Source: Siphonodentalium dalli
Taxonomy: Eukaryota > Mollusca > Scaphopoda > Gadilida > Siphonodentaliidae
Direction of reading: 5' to 3'
Length of the DNA stretch: 64,000 bases
NCBI GenBank assembly: GCA_032622095.1
Contig: CP136061.1
Span: 265,640,077-265,704,076, forward strand
The stretch's first letter is position 1, and the number at the start of each line of letters is the position of its first letter. The notes below the pieces were generated by a model that ran no database searches, was not told the DNA's origin, and saw nothing but the letters and a program-made list of their open reading frames with translations. Of this stretch, positions 1-11,177 are shown piece after piece. Position numbers and translations under genes: made by a program.

Positions 1-508
1 TTACAGAAGACAGCACAATGCTACTGGCTAATCACACACACATGGCATACACGCTCTTTATTAGTTCCATATCAGGAATTCACCAACAAAGAACGCTCTT
101 TTTGTTTACCATAAACAAACACCAGAAAAGTTACTTTTTATGCTTTTGTTTACATAACAATGCTCAAACATTTGACATTAACATACTGTTTATGCGATAT
201 TTCTTATTTGTATACGGACAAAGTCTGTCTACATTTTGATGTTCTTTCTGTTTGTGGCGGTTTTTGACGGTGGAAATATTTTCACAGGATACCCACCGCC
301 AAGGCCAACGTACCTTTAAATGTTTTTGCCAAAAAGGCAATGAAAACTGGTCGCCGTTCAATAGTGACGTCATGTTTGACGATACAATTCTGAGAGAAGA
401 ACTTTTTGCTGGAAAATCATAACACGCAGATCTAGAAACTGGTCTAGTATATAGCATGTTGAAAGTATGTCACTACAATTTCCACCAAAACATACAGTCG
501 AATTACAA
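1..508. other. Unassigned AT-rich flank
   Basis: No convincing exon or repeat boundary seen. A segment near 49-90 (CTCTTTATTA followed by TTCCATATCAGG) recurs at 33841-33868, so part of it is a dispersed repeat. Confidence 0.4.
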
Positions 509-655
509 AAGAAATAAATACACTGCGCATCGGCGTGTATAGTAGAATTTGACCACATAAACTTATTGTAGGACTCCGCTTCGCATCGTCCTACAACCAT
601 TTTCTTTGAGGTCGAATTCTACTATACACGCCGATGTGCAGTGTATTTATTTCTT
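509..655. mobile_element. Palindromic MITE-like element (147 bp)
   Basis: Arms of about 45 bp are nearly perfect inverted repeats (509-554 and 611-655, termini AAGAAATAAATACACTG). A second small hairpin (GTAGGAC/GTCCTAC) sits in the centre. No coding potential. The superfamily is unknown because no clear target duplication is seen. Confidence 0.65.
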
Positions 656-858
656 AAATGCATGCCCAACAGTTCATCTTTGTTTAATACAATGTCATCT
701 ATCTGATGTTGACAAAAGGGTGTTCAGTCAGGAGGGATTTAATATGGCCCATATCACTTCACTGTACCGATAAATCGTTTATTATATGACGTATTATGTG
801 AGTTAAATTTCGCCAAGAATTCGCCTAAATTACCCCAAAATATCACATAGTAATTAAA

Positions 859-1004
859 GGACATTACTTGGTTTGTTTGCTATTAGTCCCGATATCAGCC
901 CGAGGTTACCTCATATCAACCTGCGACCGAAGTTGGAAGGCTGATATGAGGTTACTGAGGGCTGATATCAGGCAAATAATATTAAACCAACCAAGTAATG
1001 TCAT
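859..1004. mobile_element. Small inverted-repeat element
   Basis: Termini GGACATTACTTGGTT and AACCAAGTAATGTCA are inverted copies. Inner segments around GATATCAGCC and GGCTGATATCA also pair. Typical of a short MITE; superfamily not assignable. Confidence 0.6.
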
Positions 1005-1589
1005 ATTTATTAATTAGATCGCCTCTTAGTAACGGATAACTCTCTCATATGAGTGACATCGCAAAAATGGATATATACATATTATGTTATAGCAGTCAAA
1101 GCCATATTTATGAAAACATTTGAATCCATTTTTACGTCTAGCAAACCAATAGAATTGTTTTTTTCAATATGTAATTATATATTTCTCAATGTGCTTGTTA
1201 TGATATACATGTATATTAAGACCTGAATAAAACAATATTTAAAAAAATACTAGTGGCATTTTATTGCTCTAATAAAACAAATGAAAACAAAAATTCTGTC
1301 GTTCCGAAATGTATCACTCAAATCGTTCACCATAAATAAAAGAAGTCGACATCGATATTTATGGAAAATTCATGAATGTTTGCCAGACAACTTTGCCAGC
1401 TATGTAACGTACGCTGCACTAACATACGTAGACAACACGTTCACCCGATTAGTGTTGGCAGTGAACGCCTGCGTTCAAGGCGTAATAACTGTACCATGCA
1501 TGTTTTACCAATTTCCAATATTGGGTAAAGTACTTAATCCGAATTAACGCTCGCAAATTACTATTTCTTTGGCTTCGGGGGGTAAACCA

Positions 1590-1965
1590 TATTTGATGCG
1601 AGTGGATGAACCCATCCATCAAAGCTCAGAGTGATCAGATATCGATGCTTGAAATATATTATTTTTATTTTAAGTGGACAGTAAACAGTCGACGAGAAGA
1701 CTTTCTGTGACAAAATTGCGGATGAAGATGGATAACTCTAAAATCAAGTGGCTTTTTTGTGTCAGATATTTGACAAACCGGCAAAATTTCGTTGAACAAA
1801 ATGTTGATAAATAACATGTTTTGGGCAATTTTATACTATAGTTGACTGTGGTTAGTATTATGTTTGGGCAATAACTCGATTCTGATAACTGAAGCGGCAT
1901 TTAATTTGTTTTATTGTTGTTGGAATCTGATGATAGGTGGACCATTGAATCGGATTGAGAACTTT
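1590..1965. repeat. Dispersed repeat, copy 1 (partner 39890-40230)
   Basis: Direct copy of 39890-40230: shared blocks include CATCAAAGCTCAGAGTGATC, GTCGACGAGAAGACTT and GCGGATGAAGATGGATAAC, with small indels. No open frame is conserved, so this looks like a non-autonomous or decayed transposon fragment. Confidence 0.7.
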
Positions 1966-2639
1966 TAACTTACTGTATCTGATTGTTATACAGACACTGT
2001 AGTCAATGGATGAATTGTTGAACTTGTCAGATGATTAATTTGCCCCTGGTCAAGTAATCCTGCTAATTTGCTATCGTGTTGTTTTGGTCCTACTGAATTG
2101 CTATGATGCTGGTAGAGCAAACAGATGCTGTTAAGAACATGTACGGTTATGTTAGTTAAATAAAGTTGCTATGTTCACGGTGCTTGACTAATCTGGAGTA
2201 ATAAAAGAAAATCTAGTGGCAGTATGAAACAACCAAGAACCGATAGACTTTAAATTGTTTCAACAATGGCTTGCAAAACTAAATATCCATCTCGTTTATA
2301 TGTCGATATGTATCAACAAACACACCCATTATTAAAATATTTCATAAAATATATGTCTTTGATCGTTTTATACACGATTCCTCGATTTTTTCTGGTTAGC
2401 AAAACACCACTTAAAATGACAACATTAAAAAAATAACTGTACAATTTCTCTAGCAGCATCATGACAGTTTATATAATTAGCAGGACCCACCAACACCATA
2501 TCAAATAAAAGGTCAGCCGACCACGACAACGTGGCAAGTCGGTAACAATACTCTGAAGTTTCAAATATCTACGATCAAAATTGTTGGAGGAGTTGATTAC
2601 ACCATGAAGGTACTCTCGTACAGAAAATTATAAAAAAAA

Positions 2640-3270
2640 AAAAAATGTTCAAAGTCGAAAGGCCCATAACTCTGGGAAAAATCATTGGATCAAACTCAAA
2701 TTCGAACTTGACCTGTATTTTGATATGAACGACCCACACAAAAAAAAGAATTTCCAATTAAACAATCCAAACTTGAGTTATCACCCGGAAACCAAAGAAA
2801 AAACAAGAAAAATTGAATTTTGTAAGTCAAAAAGCCCATAACTCTGAGAAAAATCATCGGATCAAACTCATATTCAAACTTAACCTGTATTTTGATGTCA
2901 ATGACTCACAAAACAATTGAACAGTCCAAATTTGAGTTATCATCCGGAAACCAAAGAAAAAAGAAGGAAAATTGAATTTTCTAAGTCGAAAAAAGTCCAT
3001 AACTCAAGGAAAAATTATCGGATCAAACTCAAATTCGAACTCAACCTGTATCTTGATATAACTGATCCACATATAAACAGTATTTGCAATTAAAGGAGCC
3101 AAACTTGAGATATCATCCGGAAACCGAAAAAGTGAGAAATTTTCTAAGTGAAAAAAAGTTAAAAAAAAAGGGAAATAACTCCATAAAAGAACACGGAATC
3201 AAACCCAGAATTGCAGAGCAAATGTGTTCTTGGTTGAGACACATACATACTAAGTTTCAATCAAATCGGA
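2640..3270. repeat. Degenerate tandem repeat, unit about 160-170 bp
   Basis: At least three diverged units share the series CCCATAACTC, AAAATCATCGGATCAAACTC, ACCTGTATTTTGAT and TTGAGTTATCATCCGGAAACC, beginning near 2660, 2835 and 2995. A fourth weaker unit follows. No gene. Confidence 0.65.
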
Positions 3271-3281
3271 TAAAATCTCTG

Positions 3282-3404
3282 TAGCTCCACCTGTAGCGAT
3301 GCTACCGGAATTTGCCTGTAAATATCATGCAATTATCTAGCAAGAATAAATCATACATATATTTGAAGGCAAATTCCAGTAGCACCGTTACAAGTGCAAC
3401 TACA
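3282..3404. mobile_element. Inverted-repeat MITE-like element (123 bp)
   Basis: Arms 3282-3319 and 3367-3404 are imperfect inverted repeats (TGTAGCTCCACCTGTAGC against GCACTTGTAACGG and shared GGAATTTGCCT). It sits at the right edge of the degenerate tandem repeat and may be part of the same element. Confidence 0.55.
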
Positions 3405-4672
3405 TAAATTTTATTTCTCATGTCTTTCGCTTTGGTACGGATGCATGTTATGTGCATCTTTCCGTTCATAGTCTGTCACCATGTGGTTTGCTATGACGAA
3501 ATGCCCACAAAAACATACCGTGCAAACTTGCCAGCATATGAACGTACCCTTAGGGTACCGGAAATCGATACCCCAACTGCTACAAATTATGTAACCAGTG
3601 TCACACGACGACTGGCAATACCCACATTGCAAGGGATTTGTATAATAAGGAAGGCACACTTTTGAATACATGCAAAAAGAAAATATTTTTCAATTAAATC
3701 AATAATAATCAATAATGTACATGAATTAGTATTCACATGAAACTTATCTTGAAACAAACATATATTTCGAAGTTTGATCATCTTGCTTGCTGCATGTCTA
3801 TCGGGAAGTAAATCCAAATTCTCAACATCAAAGCCACATGCTTTGTGTGACCCACATATGCGTGTAAAGGGGGGGGGGGGGGTGCCCAATGACACATCAG
3901 TCCACGACAAGAGGTACCATGTATTGCCCACCGGAAGCTGACATAAGCCAATGATAGGCAGGGCACCCTGCTGTATAGGCAGTTTCAGAATAAGTCAAAA
4001 AGTTGAAATAAAATAAGCAAGAAAGTCCCATGCACATCCTTCGGTATATTGGGTCCAAGTTTACAATAAATCTCGTACATGTAAAGGTACGCGCATTTAC
4101 AGATAATTTATACATTTCCCAAATATTTTTGGTGTTGTCCCATCAATAACAGCAAAAATTAAGTTAATTTCGCGCAGGTAAGATTTATATACTTATGCAT
4201 GATATATAAAGCACTAACAGCTGTTGGGTTCCAAGCGAATTGATTATAAACGCTCTTTGTATTAAGTTCATTATTTATTATGTTCTGTTATCTTGATAAG
4301 AGATTTCTTAATATGTCTAGGATTACAAACATCCTCCCAAAAAATCTCATTTACGTACATGAGTACTTTATGATGTAATGTTTCGATAATATAGTTCGCA
4401 ATGTAGCGCTGTCATCACTTTTCGTAAATTCTGAGCTCCTGTCAGTGTTTAGTACTCTTATTTGATGAATATCTGCATTTCATTGGCGAACATAACATGC
4501 CTGTTTGTTTTTACTCCACTCTTAGTCTGAACGAATGGCACATTTTACAAGCATTCGTCGCAATTTACTTTATATGCAGATGTTTCAATTTCTTCAATTT
4601 AATATTTACAATAATTTTCAAGCTGCACATTGGAGCACATGTTAAAACTAACTGATAGTTACAAATATTTTG

Positions 4673-5051
4673 TTAACCCTTTACCCAACAAACCGGCCAA
4701 AACCGGCCAAATAAAGCTTCAACAGCCTAAAATATCTTCGGTCTGTCTCAATAGAACCATACAAATATGGATATCATTGGAACCGGCTCCTTGACCACAT
4801 TGTGATGGTTACAGTTATGCCCTGTGCCAATGCATTCTCTTATATATGTGAGTCGACCATAGGTCGCCTCGCATATATAAGAGAATGCATTGGCCTAAAA
4901 AAAATCTTTTTTTAACACTTTTTACCATTTTTTCTCACATTCTTTAACAATTTTATAATTTTTAATTTGTTAAGCCAATGCATTCTCTTATATATGCGAG
5001 GCGACCTATATATGCATTGGCACAGGGCCCTTCTGTTGGGTAAAGGGTTAA
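4673..5051. mobile_element. TTAA-flanked MITE, copy 1 (piggyBac-like)
   Basis: Bounded by TTAA at both ends, with inverted termini CCCTTTACCCAACA and TGTTGGGTAAAGGG. Internal hairpins have arms reading GCCAATGCATTCTCTTATA and a GTCGAC or GGCGACC apex. TTAA duplication with CCC-type termini is characteristic of piggyBac-derived MITEs. Other copies are at 47649-48016 (inverted) and 50564-50952. Confidence 0.75.
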
Positions 5052-5713
5052 AGCAAACGTAAATTGGTTTGCTAAATATACCTTTCCTAGATTAAACAAA
5101 AAGGATAATAATGACTGGAAACATTGTAAAAACAATTAATGTTGTATTCGAAACACTTCTAAAATAAATAATATATCAACCATGGGAAGCGTCTGGGAAA
5201 AAAATTGCAGACACGAGGCCCGAAACATTTTGTTTCCGACCTCAATGTACCCATCACCCCTACTTGTTTGGTACGCCTGTCGCGCTCACACGGGGCTATT
5301 AGTTTACGAGGCTAAAGCCATATTATGCCGATGAGGTTCCATGGCAGTGAACCTCAGATAATATTTAGACCCCCTACAGGGACTCGTCAGGGGGCTAATG
5401 TGTTCTAAATTATATTATTCATGTAGATAAGTGTCTTTTTAAGGTTGATAGATGATGAACTTAAGTAAAGCTGTAAAATTGCATTACTCATTGTTTCGGA
5501 CACCGACACACCCACACCGCATTGAGTCTGGAAAAAGTCAACAGACCCCAACCGTATCAACTACTTTTATCTGTAAGTACAGTTATTATCAAAATAAAAT
5601 AATCATACAACTGATTAAAAACACAATGACATCATAGGCCTGGCAACCGGAATTGAAATAACAGCTGTTAAGGAGTGAATTTGTCACATGAATAATACTA
5701 AGCTGAATCAACA

Positions 5714-6668
5714 GTGTATCACTCGGCCTCTCGTCTGCTCGTCAGTGTATGACTCGGCCTCTCGTCTGCTCATATTAACAGTGTGTCATTCGGCCTCTAG
5801 TGTGCTCATATCAACGGTGAATCACTCGGCCTCCCGTCTGTTCATATCAACAGTGTATCACTCAGCCTCTCGTCTACTCGTATCAATAGTGTATCACTCA
5901 GCCTCTTGTCTGCTCGTCAGTGTATCACTCGGCCTCTCGTCTGCTCATATTAACAGTGTATCATTCGGCCTCTAGTGTGCTCATATCAACGGTGTATCAC
6001 TCGGCCTCCCGTCTGTTCATATCAACAGTGTATCACTCAGCCTCTCGTCTACTCGTATCAATAGTGTATCACTCGGCCTCTCGTCTGCTCATATTAACAG
6101 TGTATCACTCGGCTTCTAGTCTGCTCATATCAACGGTGTATCACTCGGCCTCTCGTCTGCTCATATCAACAGTGTATCATTCGGCCTCTCGTCTGTACAT
6201 ATCAACAGTGTATCACTCGGTCTCCCGTCTGCTCATATCAAGTGTATCACTCGGCCGCTCGTCTGCTCATATCAACAGTGTATCACTCGGCCTCTCGTCT
6301 GCTCATATCAACAGTGTATCACTCGGCCTCTAGTCTGCTCATATCAACGGTGTATCACTCGGCCTCTCGTCTGCTCATATCAACAGTGTATCATTCGGCC
6401 TCTCGTCTGTACATATCAACAGTGTATCACTCGGTCTCCCGTCTGCTCATATCAACAGTGTATCACTCGGCCTCTCGTCTGCTCATATCAACAGTGTATC
6501 ACTCGGCCTCTCGTCTGCTCATATCAACAGTGTATCACTCGGCCTCTCGTTTACTCATATCAATAGTGTATCACTCGGCCTCTCGTTTGCTCATATCAAT
6601 AGTGTATCACTCGGCCTCTCGTTTGCTCATATCAACAGTGTATCACTCGGCCTCTCGTCTGCTCATAT
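5714..6668. repeat. 36-bp minisatellite, about 26 units
   Basis: Unit begins CAGTGTATCACTCGGCCTCT and ends with a CTGCTCATATCAA segment. Because 36 is divisible by three, frames stay open and yield an artefactual 12-residue repeat (VYHSASRLLIST). One 33-bp unit near 6241 shifts phase. No start context, splice or domain evidence supports a gene. Confidence 0.9.
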
Positions 6669-7181
6669 TATCTGAAAATATTTTTTATATGTGCTCTAAC
6701 TATTCCAATATCAAATAAGTTAAAACGTAGGTTATGTGGATGTTTTCTCCATTATGGTGTGATAATTCGCGATTTTTGCTAAACAATTTGGATAATGTTG
6801 GAAATGGAACATTTATTAAATACTACATGTACATTGGTTACAGTGGTAATTTTTACCTGTCCCCCTTCAGGAAGCTGTATCTTGCAATTTGACAGTGAAC
6901 CAACTACCATCGACGAAAGAAATTGTTACCACAAGATGGCAAAACAACCCGAGATTTAAAGGGTACACGTGGCCCCATACCATGCAGTATCACAACCACC
7001 AGCAATCTGCATATTTGGGGAGGTCTATACAAGTGACCGAATGACTATTAATTGCTTTGGGTATGTTTAATACTTGGATACAGAGGACCACTGTGGCTTT
7101 GGTCGATTCTTTCGTTCAGTCATTGTAACATAGTTATATTATCAGTTTAAAATATATAAATACACCGTGTCCGTACATGAC

Positions 7182-7187
7182 TTTATT
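7182..7187 (-). promoter_or_regulatory. Candidate poly(A) signal AATAAA
   Basis: AATAAA on the minus strand about 500 bases past the stop codon of exon 3. It would give a 3' UTR containing the hAT-like MITE at 7262-7657. Another candidate occurs near 6812. Not tested by transcript data. Confidence 0.35.
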
Positions 7188-7261
7188 GAATCTTAGATAT
7201 ACATGAACATCATGCAGGGGAATGACCCAGACCACTAAACTAACATCACTTCCGATCGATG

Positions 7262-7657
7262 CAGGGACGTAGCTGCAGGAATTCGAGTTGTTCCCCAACA
7301 ACTTTGACAAATTGTTCAACAGTTGGAAACGTCATTCCCGAAACAATATGCGGCAATTGGAAACTTCATACCAAAATTAAATTTAGATAGTTCTAATAAA
7401 GTTTGTAACCAATATATAGTGTCGAATATGTCGTTTTAAACCTATTAGTCGAATATGTTTCTACGTGCAGTCAGAATGGCGACAGTTGGAAAATGTCCTT
7501 CCATGATGGGGTGTTAAGTTGAAAACCAAGCTCAACGAGGCTAATTAAAATTAAGTTTTCCAGAGGTATGGAACTTTGAATATCCTGGGGGGGGGGGGGG
7601 GTGCATTTAGAAATCCCAAATCGGACACCCAAATAAAGACCAACAGCTACGTCCCTG
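7262..7657. mobile_element. hAT-like MITE in the predicted 3' UTR
   Basis: Termini CAGGGACGTAGCTG and CAGCTACGTCCCTG are perfect 14-bp inverted repeats, a typical hAT end. Flanking 8-mers GATCGATG and GTTAGATG match at six of eight positions, fitting an old 8-bp target duplication. A poly-G run near 7588 lies inside. It ends 26 bases past the stop codon of the fibrinogen exon. Confidence 0.7.
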
Positions 7658-7683
7658 GTTAGATGGAGTGGAACATTGCTATA

Positions 7684-8348
7684 TTATCCGAATCTCACCA
7701 TGAATCTCATTTGCATCAAATTGTATATGGTGTTTGGGGTATAGTAGTCTGGCCATTCGGCCACGTGCGATCCTAAGATATACGACGTATGCAGATTGAC
7801 CCCTGTACAGTTCTCCCCGAACCACCAGCCCGAGCCTGTTTTCATGGCACACCCTCCACAGTCGTTGCCGTATGCGCAGAAGCGGGAGCCATTGATGCTT
7901 CCGGGAGAGAGGTGTGTTCCATCATCAAATCCATTGGCCAGAGGAAGTGAGGAATGTGGATACGAGTCTCCGTAATGTATTGCGAATCCTTTCTCTTCAT
8001 TTTCGATGCGGAAATTCTTGTAATTCCTCTGATGGTTGCTCAAAGATCCGACGATGTTTAACATATATGGCCCTCTTGCAGTTATGTCTGACATTTTCTG
8101 AAGGCCAATGAAGAAGTCCCCCGGCCACCCTACGCTCATGTCCCCAAACCCATCTTTGTATTCGGTCCATGATCTGTTGAAGTCCAGAGGTGGATTTGTA
8201 TTGTATCGGCGAAGCTCCAGAAATGTCCAACCACCGTACTTTAGCATGCAGAATACATCAAATGGTGAGGCAGAAGATGTGGGCTGTATGGTTTTGAACC
8301 CATATCCAAGTCCTGAATACACCCAACCATTGCTGATCTCAGTGCAAT
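7684..8348 (-). CDS. Exon 3: fibrinogen C-terminal (FReD) domain, gene 3' end
   Basis: Encodes residues 145-365 and ends in TAA at 7686-7684. The acceptor is TTCTGCAG, with AG at 8350-8349. Family hallmarks in order: DCTEI start (145-149), SPFDVFC (cysteine 178), GGWTFLELRR (183-192), W-x2-YKDGFGD (205-214), FFIGLQKM (223-230), GGCAM (cysteine 311), GWWFGENC (cysteine 325), and a C-terminal MRFMVR block where the family usually has MKIRP. About 221 residues is normal full length. Odd: the usual calcium-binding acidic loop before the CA motif is replaced by a longer Gly/Ser/Asn-rich stretch, and an extra cysteine pair (302 and 308) is present. Known FReDs bind acetylated ligands through the pocket near the CA and WW motifs, so lectin activity is plausible but not proven. 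Confidence 0.93.
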
Positions 8349-8371
8349 CTGCAGAAGAATGTATATATATA

Positions 8372-8412
8372 TACTAGCAGGGCTACCCGGCGTTGCCCAG
8401 GTTAAAGTGATG
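8372..8412 (-). mobile_element. Helitron-like 3' terminus, minus strand
   Basis: On the minus strand this reads a GC-rich hairpin (GGGCAACGCCGGGTAGCCC), then CTGCTAG and a target T: the CTRR ending of Helitrons. The element extends to higher coordinates, but its 5' TC end was not located; DNA to about 9140 may belong to it. Confidence 0.6.
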
Positions 8413-8817
8413 TGAAACCCTCTGTGGATATGTGGTGGGAATAGAGAATACTCTTGCTCTCAAAGTGTTACACATATTCTCATAAATTGTATATCCAAAT
8501 GGCATCACAAAACATGATTCATACACATGGCATATAAGTAATGGCTCACCTTGTCCGGTCGGAGCGATTATAATTTTGTTTATCGCGTTTAATCCGTCCC
8601 ACCAATAACAACGTATTTATTTATTCACAACTGCGTATACTTCAGACGTTATAGCATGAAACATGAACATCATAAACACATTAGTTCGAAAAAATAAAAG
8701 ACGACAATTGTGTTTCACATAGATATATATCAATCAATCAATCAATCTAGTTTATCATATCTTCATGAAGATACAGATATTTTAAAGATATGTCCAGCCA
8801 CTCCTCTGTTCTGGTGC

Positions 8818-8846
8818 TAATAATAATAATAATAATAATAATAATA
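8818..8846. repeat. (AAT)n microsatellite
   Basis: About ten AAT units. A short (AATC)n run lies nearby at about 8731-8746. Confidence 0.9.
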
Positions 8847-9140
8847 TAGCAGCTACATGTGCCCGACACAGCGAGATTTTGAGTTGTTTATGTTAGGCGA
8901 TGAGTCTGTTCTAAAAAATGAAAGAAATCCTCTGTATTGGGCAGATATACCCTTGTCAGATGTCAATATTGGAGGATCCTGAAAAGTCACGTGATACGGA
9001 CTGCGTTTTCCTTTATCTCAGAAGTAACCATATTTGACTGCACACTGAACAGGCCTGATCTACATTTCCATATCTCTTGGCAATTGTAATTTTTTTTGTG
9101 GAAACTATATGGGACAGACTCAATCGTGTTATCTTCTTCG

Positions 9141-9657
9141 TCTCTACTATATCATTTGAGAACTCCGTATATATGTGTGTATATATGTGATTATGTGTGT
9201 ATATATGTGGGTACTTCATAGAATCGAAAACGGCTGCGCGGATCGAGCTAAAATTTCGTATATAAGGGTAAAAACACACGGGGATGGTCAACGTCGCAAT
9301 TTGGACAAGCTCTGTGCACTCATTCTCCACTCCCAATCATCAAAATCACCGTCAACGGCACGGCGGGGGTTAATCGCGTTGATAGTTAAAGAGCGTTCCT
9401 ATCCGCAGTGTAGTTGATAAAGAGCGTATGAGCGTAATGTGATTCTCACGCCTGGGTCTGGGCGTGTGTGTGTAAGACTGTATCCAGACATGCGCGTGTT
9501 GTGTGACGACATTCCCAACACCTAGCAGGGACAAATATATATTAGCCAGCATCAAAGCGAGTAATTCAAATGCTCCCAAGCCGTGAATGCCAACAACGAC
9601 ATCGTTGGCATACCTCTTTTTCTGACCAACCACGCCAGTGGCGGGCTAACCTGCTAG
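9141..9657 (+). mobile_element. Non-autonomous Helitron-like element H1
   Basis: Starts TCTCTACTATATCATTTGAG and ends with the hairpin CGCCAGTGGCGGGC followed by TAACCTGCTAG: the TC start, 3' hairpin and CTAG end of Helitrons. 517 bp, no helicase gene. It abuts H2 with no spacer. Confidence 0.75.
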
Positions 9658-9706
9658 TCTACTTTATATTTTGAGAACTACATATATAAATATATATGTG
9701 TATAAA

Positions 9707-9763
<57 letters not shown>

Positions 9764-11177
9764 TCTATTATATATTTTGGAAGATCTGTCTGTGTGTGGT
9801 GTATCTGTCTGTGTGTGTATGTGTGTGTTCGCGATGAACTCGAAAACGGCCGACCCGATTTCGATAATAACTTCGTATGTGAGGGTACTATCGGTCGGGA
9901 AGTGGCATAGGCATAATAATTTTCAGATCCGAGGTCAACTTTTCACGTGCCGAGGTCAAATCTGTTTTTACGCTGTGTTACGGGACTTTCATTTGAGTTC
10001 GGTGCTTTCAAATCGATTCGAAACAGCGCGAATAATAAAATGCCAGTCATAATAATGACACTGTGAGAATCTTTCGTGTTTCCTCTTTCCAACGATATAT
10101 AATGCGTATGTATCCGTTTTAGTTTTCTGCCTCAATTATCAAGAATAAGTGGTACTATCTTCCATCAGGATAAAAACAATGCGTAACTTCTATGACGTCG
10201 TTAGAGGTCATAACGTTAGATCACGTTAACGCTTAAGGCCGATGCATTTGACTGTTTCAGACGTCTTGGCGATATCTCGGGCACCGATGGTAATTTATCT
10301 TTATGTTGAAACTTGATAATTAATGAGCGTGTGTATATGAGGCGCGTTTATATACTTGAGTGGAAATCAAATCGGGTTAAACTGGCGGATTTTTACGGAC
10401 GAAATTTGATGCATAGGGTATCTCGGTATCCGCTGGGCCGATTTCCCGGTATCCACTGGGCCGATTTCCACCATTTTTGGGGTGTTGGTGTTTGACCCAC
10501 ATGACCTTGACATTCAAAATGGTCAATTCAAGGTCAAAGCCCGGACGAAGTCGGGTCACCTTCTAGTATATATATATAAGCACGCGGAACGCGTCGTCGC
10601 GGCATTTTGGAGAAGCTCCGAGCACCCGTTCTCCACTCTCAGTCACAAAAATGACCGTCCTTGGCACTGTGGGGTTAATCGCGTAATTGTTAAAGAGCGT
10701 CGTATCCACAGTGTCGTTGATAAAGAGCGTATGCGTGTAGTGTGATTCTTACGTCTGGGTCGTGACTGTATCCAGACATGAGCGTGTTGTGTGATTCTTA
10801 CGTACTTAGGGCTTCCTAGGAATGGGGGAGATTTTCACCGGGTCAGTTTTTCCGCCCGAGGTGAACTTCACCTTGAAACGGGTACCCACAAATGATATAT
10901 ATGTGTGTGTCCTTTATAGACTCGAACCGATTGAGCTCAAACTTGCTACCTAGGGGTAATTTTGTGTGGGAAGTGTCATGGACGGGTTAAATTGTGACCC
11001 CGACCTGACCGTGACCTTGAACATTATCAATTCAAGGTGCAGCATACGTGCATCGGAAGCTGTTGCAATTGCTTTTTCGAACAAAGCCATGAGACGAACG
11101 CCGCCAGTGGCGGGCTAACCTGCTCATTGAAAAAAAAAAAAAAATTAAAAACCGCCAGTGGTGGGCTAACCTGCTAG
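9658..11177 (+). mobile_element. Non-autonomous Helitron-like element H2
   Basis: Starts TCTACTTTATATTTTGAG directly after the CTAG of H1. The 3' end carries two terminator copies: a hairpin with the mutated end CTGCTCA near 11120, then an A-rich spacer and a second hairpin ending CTAG at 11174-11177. Interior sequence shared with H1 includes GTTGATAAAGAGCGTATG. No transposase gene. Confidence 0.72.
9715..9761. repeat. (TA)n microsatellite inside H2
   Basis: Uninterrupted TA run near the 5' end of the Helitron-like copy, in the position where related copies carry GT/TA repeats. Confidence 0.9.

Noticed and set aside
5920-6718. Long open frames encoding a VYHSASRLLIST repeat protein
   Set aside because: They arise from a 36-bp minisatellite without stops; no start context, splice sites or domain, and the phase breaks at a 33-bp unit.
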